From Deltaproteobacteria bacterium (lineage in GTDB: Bacteria > Myxococcota_A > UBA9160 > SZUA-336): DNA of 7,230 nt. Positions 1 through 5,856 of the stretch are shown in pieces. The stretch lies in the NCBI GenBank assembly GCA_030665705.1, contig DAOUZG010000089.1, forward strand, positions 1 to 7,230, given 5' to 3'. Under the pieces are notes generated by a model. The model saw only the letters and a program-made list of their open reading frames with translations, ran no database searches and was not told where the DNA came from. How positions within the stretch are numbered: position 1 is the stretch's first letter; each line of letters begins with the position of its first letter. The position numbers and the translations under genes were made by a program.

Positions 1-1040
1 AGGCGACCTCCGACAAGCGCGTCCCAGAGCTCGGCGATCCGGGAATCGCGGCAGGCCCGGGCCCGACGCTCCTCCCACGCCTGGCGGAGCTGTGCGCCCC
101 GTTCCGCGGTGGGTTGAAAGGCGCTTCGCGCCTCGTCGGGAATCTCGAACGGGGGAAGCTTCCAGCGGAGGTTGTCGCGGGTCTGCGTGGTCGCCTCCTC
201 CCCGATCGTGCTATGTGCGGCAGACGTGTCCACGGCCGGCGAACCGAACCCGATGCGGGTGCGGCAGATGATCAGGTGCGGTCCTTGATCGGTCTCCCCG
301 GCTCGCAGCAGCGCGCGGTGCACTGCAGACATGTCGTGTCCGTCCACACGCTGCACGTCCCAGCCGCAGGCGTCGAAGCGCCGCTCGACATCCTCGGAGA
401 AGACCAGGCTCGTCGGGCCGTCGATCGTGACGCGGTTGTCGTCGTACAGGACGATCAGACGCCCCAGACCCAGGTGACCGGCGAGGGAGGCCGCCTCGGA
501 CACGACGCCCTCCATCAGGTCACCGTCGGAAGCCAGGACATAGGTCCGGTGGTCGACGAGGTCGGAGCCCAGTCGCGCCGCCAGCATTCGCTCTGCCAGC
601 GCCATCCCTACCGCGTTCGCAAACCCCTGGCCGAGCGGACCCGTGGTCGTCTCCACGCCGGGTGTGAGACCGCGCTCGGGGTGCCCGGGGGTGCGGCTGT
701 GGAGCTGCCGGAAACGACGGAGCTCCCCCATCGGGAGGTCGTACCCCGAGAGATGAAGGAGCGAGTACAAGAGCATCGAGCCATGCCCACCCGACAGGAC
801 GAACCGGTCCCGATCCGGCCAGCCCGGGTCGGCGGGATCGTGCCGCAGGATCTCGGAGAAGAGGACCACCCCGATCTCGGCACAGCCGAGTGGAAGCCCC
901 ACGTGGCCGGAGCGAGCGTGGGCCACAGCATCCACCGTGAGCACACGAACGGCCGCCGCCGCCAGGGCCTGCGCTTTAGGATCGGGGCTGACCACGGTGC
1001 GCTCCTCCCAGGTGAATACACTCTCGGACCGGCGCCCCAT
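1..1040 (-). CDS. tkt: Transketolase, N-terminal half (cut by left window edge)
   Basis: Transketolase moves two-carbon ketol units between sugar phosphates in the cytosolic pentose phosphate pathway, using thiamine diphosphate (TPP) and a divalent metal. The 346 codons seen are the TPP-binding (PP) domain; the family is usually about 650-670 residues, so the rest lies beyond position 1. Visible family motifs are SGHVGLPLG (44-52), [11 protein letters not shown] (78-88), the PGHPE stretch (118-122), TTGPLGQGF (132-140), the metal/TPP motif SDGDLMEG (171-178) with DDN (200-202), and [10 protein letters not shown] (259-268). Two positions depart from the usual consensus: SGHPG is SGHVG, and the usual HGxPLG is HSTIG around His276. 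The ATG at 1040 is chosen because GGAGGG lies 5 nt upstream. The reading frame is open to the window edge with no frameshift. The gene is divergent from the HDOD gene. Family identity is secure; that the whole gene is intact is not shown. Confidence 0.96.
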   Translation of the reverse strand, partial: MGRRSESVFTWEERTVVSPDPKAQALAAAAVRVLTVDAVAHARSGHVGLPLGCAEIGVVLFSEILRHDPADPGWPDRDRFVLSGGHGSMLLYSLLHLSGYDLPMGELRRFRQLHSRTPGHPERGLTPGVETTTGPLGQGFANAVGMALAERMLAARLGSDLVDHRTYVLASDGDLMEGVVSEAASLAGHLGLGRLIVLYDDNRVTIDGPTSLVFSEDVERRFDACGWDVQRVDGHDMSAVHRALLRAGETDQGPHLIICRTRIGFGSPAVDTSAAHSTIGEEATTQTRDNLRWKLPPFEIPDEARSAFQPTAERGAQLRQAWEERRARACRDSRIAELWDALVGGR

Positions 1041-1045
1041 TATCT

Positions 1046-1051
1046 CCCTCC
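1046..1051 (-). promoter_or_regulatory. Shine-Dalgarno site of the transketolase gene
   Basis: GGAGGG on the minus strand, separated by the 5-nt spacer AGATA from the ATG at 1040-1038. It fixes that ATG as the transketolase start, rather than the GTG codons a little further into the reading frame. Confidence 0.75.
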
Positions 1052-1064
1052 CGGATTGGCGGGC

Positions 1065-1108
1065 AAGGGGCGGGCCCCTTCGGGGCGAGGGCGCGCTCGT
1101 CCTCGCCC
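1065..1108. other. Cluster of GC-rich inverted repeats in the tkt leader
   Basis: Three potential hairpins lie in the divergent intergenic region. AAGGGG (1065-1070) pairs with CCCCTT (1075-1080) around a 4-nt loop. GCCCC (1074-1078) can instead pair with GGGGC (1082-1086), so these two exclude each other. GGGCGAGG (1083-1090) pairs with CCTCGCCC (1101-1108) around a 10-nt loop. No T-run follows on either strand, so a standard intrinsic terminator is unlikely. Read on the minus strand the cluster would be in the 5' leader of tkt, ending about 25 nt before its ATG. The pairing is visible in the sequence; any regulatory role is inference, and chance pairing is common in DNA this rich in G and C. 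Confidence 0.35.
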
Positions 1109-1247
1109 TGCCCGACCGGGGTAGACGCGGCGGGATGGAAGGATCGCCAGGGCTGCTCCCCTCTATCTCCCCTCAACCCGCTGAACCGTCGGACCGATGG
1201 TTAGGGCGGAAAGTCTCCGGATTTCGCCAACAGACGGGTGCTTCTGC

Positions 1248-2741
1248 ATGAACGAATTCGAGAGGCGGCTGATCGAGTCTCCCGACCTGCCTACCCTTCC
1301 GGCGGTCGCCCAGCGGATCCTCGAGCTGTGCAACCAGGTCGACATCGATCTCATCCACCTCTCGAACACGATCTCCGCCGACCCCGCGATCACCACCCGG
1401 ATCCTGCGGCTGATCAACTCGCCCGCCTACGGGCTTACGCGCGAAATCGTCTCGATACGGGAGGCCGTGCTCTACCTGGGATTCAACGCCGTCCGAAGCG
1501 TGGCGTTGTCGTTCTCGTTCTTGCGGTCGCTTCGAGAGGGACACACCCCTTCCGTCAAGGGACTCAACGAGGTCTGGCGCACGTCGTTGATGAACGCACT
1601 CGCGACACGACGGCTGGCTCAGGAGGTCGGAGGGTGGGACGGCGAGGAGGCGTTTCTGGCCGGACTCATCGCGGACTGCGGGACGCTGCTGATGTACAAG
1701 CTCGTCCCGGAATACCCCGATCTCGTTGTCTCGTTCCGACAGGGGGAGGCCGACCTCCTGGATCTCGAGCGGGCAAATCTGTCGACAGACCACATGCGGC
1801 TCGGGGAACTCCTGCTCGAGGCGTGGCGGTTTCCGGAGGATTTCCGGACGCTCATTGCTGGACACCACGACTCGAGCCGTCTTCCGACCGACTCCACGCT
1901 CGAGCTCCGCGCCCGGATTCTTACGGCCTCCTGGATCTGTGCACGCGCACTGACGGTCCCCGCGTTCGCCCCCGAGACCCTGCGCCTGGACCGTCGGGTC
2001 GCTGGGCTGCTCGGGCTTCCGGTCGCCGTGGTGCGTGCGATTGCCTCGGAGCTCCCCGACGAGCTCCGCGACACGGCGGCGGTGTTCGAGATTGCGGCCG
2101 ACCAGCAGCTCGGCTTCGACGAGCTGCTGGAGCGCGCCAACCAGCGCCTGAGCCAGCTAGCGCTGGAAGGTGAGCAGGCCCAGATGCAAGCCCGGGAGGA
2201 AGGGGAGAAATACGACCGGGTTCTGTTCACGGATCTCAGACGCAAGCTCGGCTCGAGCCTCTCGACCGACGAGTCGAGCGGACTGCTCTCCCGCGACTCG
2301 TTCGATATCGTTCTGGACGCCTTCTTCCGACGGGCCCGCGAGGCACGCAGCTCGCTGAGCGTCATGGTGATCGAACTCGAAGAGCTCAAGGCCCTCGGAC
2401 CCGGAATCGCGGGCGAGGTGATTCGCGAGGTGCGGAGCCGGGTCGAGGCCCAGACGCGAAGCTCGGATGTAAGCGCGCGATTCGCCGAGGATCAGGTGTC
2501 GGTGCTCATCGCGGGATGCTGGCCGGCGGACCTCGAGCACGTCGCTGAACGCGTCCGGGTCGAGGTGGAAGGCCGCCCGCTCGTGACACGGGGCACCGAG
2601 CGAAGCTTCTCCGTCGCGATCGGCGTCGCCACGACCACGCCGCACCTCGACGCCCTCGACCCTCGCGCCTTCGTTCGGCTCGCCTGCTCCGCACTCGATC
2701 GTGCGAAGGGCTCCCCGACGCGAATCTCGGTAGAGGGCTAG
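1248..2741 (+). CDS. HDOD domain protein with a degenerate C-terminal GGDEF domain
   Basis: A cytosolic signalling-type protein of 497 residues from the ATG at 1248. Residues about 12-208 form an HDOD domain: it opens with LPTLPAVAQRILEL, includes the SADPAITTRILRLINS segment, and ends with WRFPEDF and AGHHD. Residues about 290-330 are charged and probably a helical or coiled-coil linker. The last 160 residues align with a GGDEF domain: SGLLSRDSF at its start, FSVAIGVATT and a CSALDRAKG ending. The GGDEF signature itself is replaced by AEDQV (RFAEDQV, 411-417), and the DxD metal motif is missing (VIELEELK). I infer no cyclase activity. The HD-like site is also lost, with LIAD where active HD proteins have LLHD, as in many HDOD proteins. 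An in-frame ATG at 1197 would add 17 residues that match nothing in the domain; neither start has a good ribosome site. HDOD proteins are generally scaffolds in signalling, motility or stress control. The partner here is unknown. Confidence 0.93.
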   Translation: MNEFERRLIESPDLPTLPAVAQRILELCNQVDIDLIHLSNTISADPAITTRILRLINSPAYGLTREIVSIREAVLYLGFNAVRSVALSFSFLRSLREGHTPSVKGLNEVWRTSLMNALATRRLAQEVGGWDGEEAFLAGLIADCGTLLMYKLVPEYPDLVVSFRQGEADLLDLERANLSTDHMRLGELLLEAWRFPEDFRTLIAGHHDSSRLPTDSTLELRARILTASWICARALTVPAFAPETLRLDRRVAGLLGLPVAVVRAIASELPDELRDTAAVFEIAADQQLGFDELLERANQRLSQLALEGEQAQMQAREEGEKYDRVLFTDLRRKLGSSLSTDESSGLLSRDSFDIVLDAFFRRAREARSSLSVMVIELEELKALGPGIAGEVIREVRSRVEAQTRSSDVSARFAEDQVSVLIAGCWPADLEHVAERVRVEVEGRPLVTRGTERSFSVAIGVATTTPHLDALDPRAFVRLACSALDRAKGSPTRISVEG

Positions 2742-2819
2742 CCCATCGCTCTCGCCGGGCCGGCGGCCGCAGTAGGCAACTCAGTGAGAAATGCGGTCTA
2801 GAACGGCTATGCTCGCGGC

Positions 2820-3602
2820 GTGGACGCCCAGGGCTGGCTCGAGTTCCTGAACGCGCTGGCGGAAGTTGCCGACGAGATCTCCCTTCGTCACTTCCGCTCC
2901 CACGACCTGCGCGTCGAGGAGAAGCCCAACCAGGGGCCCGTCACCGAGGCCGATCGCGCAATTGAGGCGACGGTGCGCAGACTCTGTCACGAACGCCATC
3001 CGGAGCTGGGGGTCTACGGCGAGGAGGAGGGGAAGAGCGGTGAGGGTCGCCCGATCTGCCTCCTGGTGGATCCGATCGACTCCACGCAGAACTTCGTCCG
3101 CGGGATCCCGATCTTCGCGACCCTGCTCGCGATCGAGGCGGAAGGAGAGCTGGTGGCGGGGGTCGTAAGCGCGCCGGCCCTCCCGGGACGCTGGACCGCC
3201 GCGCGCGGGTGTGGCGCCTTCTCTCGGGGGCGTCGGCTCGCGGTTTCGCAGGTTCGCGACCTCTCGCGGGCGCAGGTCTTCCACGGAAGTCTCGGAGGGG
3301 TCGAGGCGTATCGAATACCGCCGGGGCTTCCCGACCTCCTTCGGATCTCCGAGCGTCAGCGGGGCTTCGGCGACTTCTACCAGCACATGCTGGTTGCCGA
3401 GGGCGCCGGTGAGGTCTCCATCGACCCCATTGTGGAGCCGTGGGACATCGCTCCCCTCGTGCTCATCTGCGAGGAGGCCGGAGGCCGCGCCACCTCACTC
3501 GACGCGGAACGCTCCATCTACCGTGGAAGCCTGGTCTGCTCGAACGGGCTCGTCCACGAGCCGGCTCTCCGCGTGCTCAGCGGGGAGGGCGAGGGGGGCT
3601 AG
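2820..3602 (+). CDS. hisN: Inositol monophosphatase-family phosphatase, probably histidinol-phosphatase (HisN type)
   Basis: A Mg-dependent phosphatase of 260 residues, the usual family length. As HisN it would convert L-histidinol phosphate to L-histidinol, the penultimate step of histidine synthesis. Metal-site motifs are all present: GEEEG (67-71, ligand Glu68), DPIDST (84-89, ligands Asp84 and Asp87) and the C-terminal EPWDIAPL (Asp209). NFVRGIPIFATLLAIE (91-106), GVVSAPALPGRW and GDFYQHMLVAEGA resemble HisN more than inositol-1-phosphatase. The common DPIDGT is DPIDST here. The start is GTG: a TAG at 2799-2801 closes the frame just upstream and no other start codon lies between. No Shine-Dalgarno sequence is visible. 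No other his genes are in the window, so substrate specificity rests on sequence resemblance; inositol-1-phosphatase or another sugar phosphatase is the alternative. The gene follows the HDOD gene after 78 bp and converges with the small gene at 3599-3901. Confidence 0.88.
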   Translation: MDAQGWLEFLNALAEVADEISLRHFRSHDLRVEEKPNQGPVTEADRAIEATVRRLCHERHPELGVYGEEEGKSGEGRPICLLVDPIDSTQNFVRGIPIFATLLAIEAEGELVAGVVSAPALPGRWTAARGCGAFSRGRRLAVSQVRDLSRAQVFHGSLGGVEAYRIPPGLPDLLRISERQRGFGDFYQHMLVAEGAGEVSIDPIVEPWDIAPLVLICEEAGGRATSLDAERSIYRGSLVCSNGLVHEPALRVLSGEGEGG

Positions 3603-3901
3603 ATCTCCCAGGAATGGGCCTCGCGCGCAGCGTTGACCTTCCTACGCCGCGAGCGGGGAGAGGCGCGGAGAAGAGCCGCGTTCCGGATCGCGTCTAAGGG
3701 AACGACGAAACCGGTCGCGTCACACAGCGCGTACTTCTCGGGCCGGGAGGACGTGATCACGGCATACACCACCTCGTGCGGGCCATGCTCCAGGATGCGA
3801 GCCACGACCACTTCGCCATCGGCGATGTGCAGCCGCACCGGTGTCCCGGTCCGGGCCGACTCTGCGAGGATCCCGAGAGGATCCGATGGCTCGAGTGCCA
3901 T
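3599..3901 (-). CDS. Conserved-looking small protein of unknown function (100 aa)
   Basis: I do not recognise this family. The case for a real gene is threefold: strong G/C bias at third codon positions, an ATG at 3901 with AGGGA 6 nt upstream, and a globular-looking composition. Residues about 20-78 alternate short hydrophobic beta-like strands (PVRLHIADGEVVVARILEHG, VVYAVITSS, YALCDATGFVVPLD), which suggests a compact beta-barrel such as an Sm/LSm-like fold; this is inference from pattern only. The last 22 residues are basic (RSRRRK) and probably flexible, so nucleic-acid binding is possible but unproven. There is no signal peptide or membrane segment, which implies a cytosolic protein. A GTG at 3952 would extend it by 17 residues but lacks a ribosome site. 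Its TAG stop shares CTAG with the hisN stop, and it is divergent from the DUF1329 gene. Confidence 0.72.
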   Translation of the reverse strand: MALEPSDPLGILAESARTGTPVRLHIADGEVVVARILEHGPHEVVYAVITSSRPEKYALCDATGFVVPLDAIRNAALLRASPRSRRRKVNAAREAHSWEI

Positions 3902-3905
3902 ACTC

Positions 3906-3950
3906 GTTCCCTGCTGCGGCGTTCTGTGCGGGGGTGTTCCCTGCGCCCGC
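3906..3950. repeat. Three tandem 15-bp units, consensus GTTCCCTGC plus 6 bp
   Basis: Units begin at 3906, 3921 and 3936, each exactly 15 bp. Units 1 and 3 are identical for their first 9 bases (GTTCCCTGC) and agree at 12 of 15 positions; the middle unit reads GTTCTGTGC and is more diverged. They lie immediately upstream of the small gene and overlap its Shine-Dalgarno site, in the region divergent with the DUF1329 gene. They could be repeated binding sites. If the upstream GTG at 3952 were the true start, they would instead encode a degenerate 5-residue repeat. The pattern is seen directly; the role is open. Confidence 0.4.
3908..3912 (-). promoter_or_regulatory. Shine-Dalgarno site of the 100-aa unknown gene
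   Basis: AGGGA on the minus strand, 6 nt before the ATG at 3901-3899. It favours this ATG over the GTG at 3952-3950, which has no purine-rich sequence ahead of it. Confidence 0.6.
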
Positions 3951-3982
3951 ACCCAAGGTAGCAGGCTCGGGGCCAGACGACC

Positions 3983-4005
3983 ATTCGGAGAAAACGGCTC
4001 CGAAT
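3983..4005. promoter_or_regulatory. Perfect 8-bp inverted repeat upstream of the DUF1329 gene
   Basis: ATTCGGAG (3983-3990) and CTCCGAAT (3998-4005) are exact reverse complements separated by 7 nt (AAAACGG). The element ends 17 bp before the DUF1329 ATG, inside a 121-bp divergent promoter region. Two readings are possible: a repressor operator with half-sites 15 bp apart, or an RNA hairpin just upstream of the ribosome site. No T-run follows, so a terminator is unlikely. The symmetry is direct evidence; the function is inference. Confidence 0.45.
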
Positions 4006-4022
4006 CCGATATCCTGAAGAGG

Positions 4023-5453
4023 ATGTTCCGGGTAGCGTTCGAGGTTCGACTCCTCGCGGTGTTGGCCGCGCTTCTCGCTACGGGTCCGTCCTGGGCCGTG
4101 ACTGTCCCGCCCGAAGGGGCGTGTCCGCCCTACGCGCTGGAGAGTGAGCCGGGGAGGACCGCGCAGGAGGACGTCGTTCCGCCGCAGCTCAGGGTCGGGG
4201 AGCGGATCGACATGAGCAGACTCCGGCAGATCCGGGGCTATCTGCCTCCCGAGGTCTGGGCCCGACGGGACCTCTTCTTCTACGAGGGGATGCGCCTCGA
4301 GATCGGGCCGTGCCATCGGCGTTATCCGGCGCCCGAGTTCTTCCGGAACGCGACACGGAAAAACGCGGGACAGGTCGACCTCGATTCCGAAGGCAATCTG
4401 ATCGGCTACGAGGGGGAGGGCATGCCGTTCCCGCCCGAGACGATCGGAGATGACGCGCCAGAAGCGGGTCAGCAATGGGCCTGGAACTACCGGTACCGCT
4501 ACATGGGTGCGGGCTTCCGTGGTCCCTTCCGAATCGTTCACGTGGACCCACGAAAGGGGAAGGGAAGCCGTTACGAGGGAACGTTTGCGTTGGTCCCGCT
4601 TCACGGCATCCCGGGCCTTCTGAGCTCCGAGCCGGGCGGCTATCGGTTCGCGGCGGGCGGCAAGTTCGACAAGCCGGCGATCGCGAGGGGCGTTGCATGG
4701 CGACAGCTTCGACCCCGCGACGTGGACAAGAACTACAAGCGCTCCGACGACCTCTTCGTGTGGATTCCGGAGCAACGAAAGGTGAGACGAGCTCCGCCGC
4801 AGTCCGTCGACGGGCTGTTCATGCCCACCTACCAGCGTGGCCAGATGGGCGACGCGGGTGTGATGGCTCTTCCGGGCGGCGGTACCCGGGTTCCCGACGC
4901 GTCCCTCGGGGTCATCGAGCACCAACGGCGCGGGTTCGTGGGTCTCGTTCTCCGTCCGAACGCGTACGGCTTTCACCTCGTCCGGGTCCAGGACGTCCTT
5001 GCGCCCATCAACTCGAACGGTTTCGGCTACCCCGGAGACCCGGATCGCTCGTACGGGCCCACGGGGCTGTCGCTCGCGAACGACCGATGGGAGCTCCGTC
5101 GTGCCGTCGTGTTGCGCGGGGCCCAACGTGACCCGGACCGGATCGTACAGTCGGTGACCCTCTACGTGGATGTCCTGACCGGCCAGCCGCTCTACTTCGT
5201 CAGCCGGCGAAAGAACCATCTCATTTACGAGATCGGGATCCTGATGGGGAAGTTCTCAGCCGACGATCCGTTGCAGGCGCGATGGGTGGGGAATGACGAA
5301 GGATCCGGTGTGATCCTCCCGGTGGCGGCGGCCTTCTTCGTGGCCGGAGGCGAAGGCTGGTTGCGGGAATCCTTCGATCTCCGCTCCGATCCACCCGACA
5401 AGGACGAGCTCACGAACCTGACGACGACCAAGCAGCTCCACCGAGGACGCTAG
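4023..5453 (+). CDS. DUF1329 domain-containing exported protein
   Basis: A 476-residue protein of the DUF1329 family, which is found in Gram-negative bacteria, has a predicted LolA/LolB-like fold and has no firmly established biochemical role. An N-terminal signal peptide is clear: basic start, hydrophobic LLAVLAALLA (10-19) and a likely cleavage after SWA (23-25). There is no lipobox, so a soluble periplasmic or outer-membrane-associated protein is expected. Family hallmarks include LPPEVWARRDLFFYEGMRLE, GYEGEGMPFPPE, QQWAWNYRYRYMGAGFRG (151-168), the DDLFVWIPEQRKVRRAP segment (242-258) and a late YVDVLTGQPLYFVS strand. Only two cysteines are seen (34 and 97), which could form one disulfide. 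The ATG at 4023 is chosen because the signal peptide begins there; the frame is open for 390 nt upstream, but that stretch is the antisense of the small gene and adds no signal. GAAGAGG directly abuts the ATG, an unusually tight spacing. No neighbouring RND transporter or DUF1302 gene is in view. Confidence 0.9.
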   Translation: MFRVAFEVRLLAVLAALLATGPSWAVTVPPEGACPPYALESEPGRTAQEDVVPPQLRVGERIDMSRLRQIRGYLPPEVWARRDLFFYEGMRLEIGPCHRRYPAPEFFRNATRKNAGQVDLDSEGNLIGYEGEGMPFPPETIGDDAPEAGQQWAWNYRYRYMGAGFRGPFRIVHVDPRKGKGSRYEGTFALVPLHGIPGLLSSEPGGYRFAAGGKFDKPAIARGVAWRQLRPRDVDKNYKRSDDLFVWIPEQRKVRRAPPQSVDGLFMPTYQRGQMGDAGVMALPGGGTRVPDASLGVIEHQRRGFVGLVLRPNAYGFHLVRVQDVLAPINSNGFGYPGDPDRSYGPTGLSLANDRWELRRAVVLRGAQRDPDRIVQSVTLYVDVLTGQPLYFVSRRKNHLIYEIGILMGKFSADDPLQARWVGNDEGSGVILPVAAAFFVAGGEGWLRESFDLRSDPPDKDELTNLTTTKQLHRGR

Positions 5454-5472
5454 AACCCATCTCAGGTCTCGG

Positions 5473-5856
5473 TCATCCGCGCCCGATCAGCTCGATTCTG
5501 TACCCGTCCGGATCTTCGACAAACGCGATCACCGTGGTCCCGTGCTTCATCGGGCCCGGTTCGCGCACGATCGGAACTGCGGCTTCTCGCAGGCGCTCGC
5601 AGGTTGCGTAGATATCGTCCACGCCGATCGCGATGTGACCGAAGCCGTTGCCGAGCTCGTAGTGATCGGTGTCCCAGTTGTGCGTCAGCTCGATCACCGT
5701 GTCACGGGACTCGTCGCCGTAGCCCACGAATGCCAGTGTGAAGCTCCCACCCGGAAAGTCGTTCTTGCGAAGCAGCTTCATCCCGAGCTGCTCGGTGTAG
5801 AAGTGGATCGAGCGCTCCAGGTCCCCGACACGGATCATGGTGTGCAGAAGTCTCAT
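5473..5856 (-). CDS. gloA: Lactoylglutathione lyase (glyoxalase I, Ni-dependent type)
   Basis: This cytosolic enzyme isomerises the hemithioacetal of methylglyoxal and glutathione to S-lactoylglutathione, which glyoxalase II then hydrolyses. The 127 residues closely follow E. coli GloA, starting [17 protein letters not shown] and ending in [12 protein letters not shown]. The four metal ligands known for the E. coli enzyme fall at the same positions: His5, Glu56, His74 and Glu122. It has the short form without the insertions of Zn-type enzymes, so nickel or cobalt is the likely metal. The ATG at 5856 has AGGAGG 7 nt upstream and overlaps the ispG TGA as ATGA, so translation is probably coupled to ispG. 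The presence of GloA implies glutathione or a similar thiol in the host. No gloB is in the window. The stop lies 19 bp from the stop of the convergent DUF1329 gene, and no terminator hairpin is visible in that gap. Confidence 0.97.
   Translation of the reverse strand: MRLLHTMIRVGDLERSIHFYTEQLGMKLLRKNDFPGGSFTLAFVGYGDESRDTVIELTHNWDTDHYELGNGFGHIAIGVDDIYATCERLREAAVPIVREPGPMKHGTTVIAFVEDPDGYRIELIGRG

Noticed and set aside
114..1124. Long plus-strand open frame opposite the transketolase gene
   Set aside because: It is the antisense shadow of a gene with full family motifs; its product is Arg/Pro/Gly-rich and resembles no protein. Long shadows are expected at this GC content.
1173..1868. Minus-strand open frame opposite the HDOD gene
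   Set aside because: Antisense to a clearly conserved HDOD domain, with no domain pattern of its own.
2735..2744. 10-bp palindrome GGGCTAGCCC over the HDOD gene stop codon
   Set aside because: It has no loop and no following T-run, so it is not a plausible terminator, and short palindromes are common at this GC content.
2754..2768. GCCGG/CCGGC and GGCC/GGCC inverted repeats after the HDOD gene
   Set aside because: The stems are only 4-5 bp with loops of 1-3 nt and no T-run. I cannot support a terminator.
3633..4022. 130-codon N-terminal extension of the DUF1329 reading frame
   Set aside because: The signal peptide begins at the Met at 4023, and the extension is antisense to the 100-residue gene, which has better codon bias and a ribosome site.
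3720..5219. 499-codon minus-strand open frame opposite the DUF1329 gene
   Set aside because: It covers a gene with a signal peptide and DUF1329 motifs, and its translation shows no recognisable domain, only low-complexity charged sequence.
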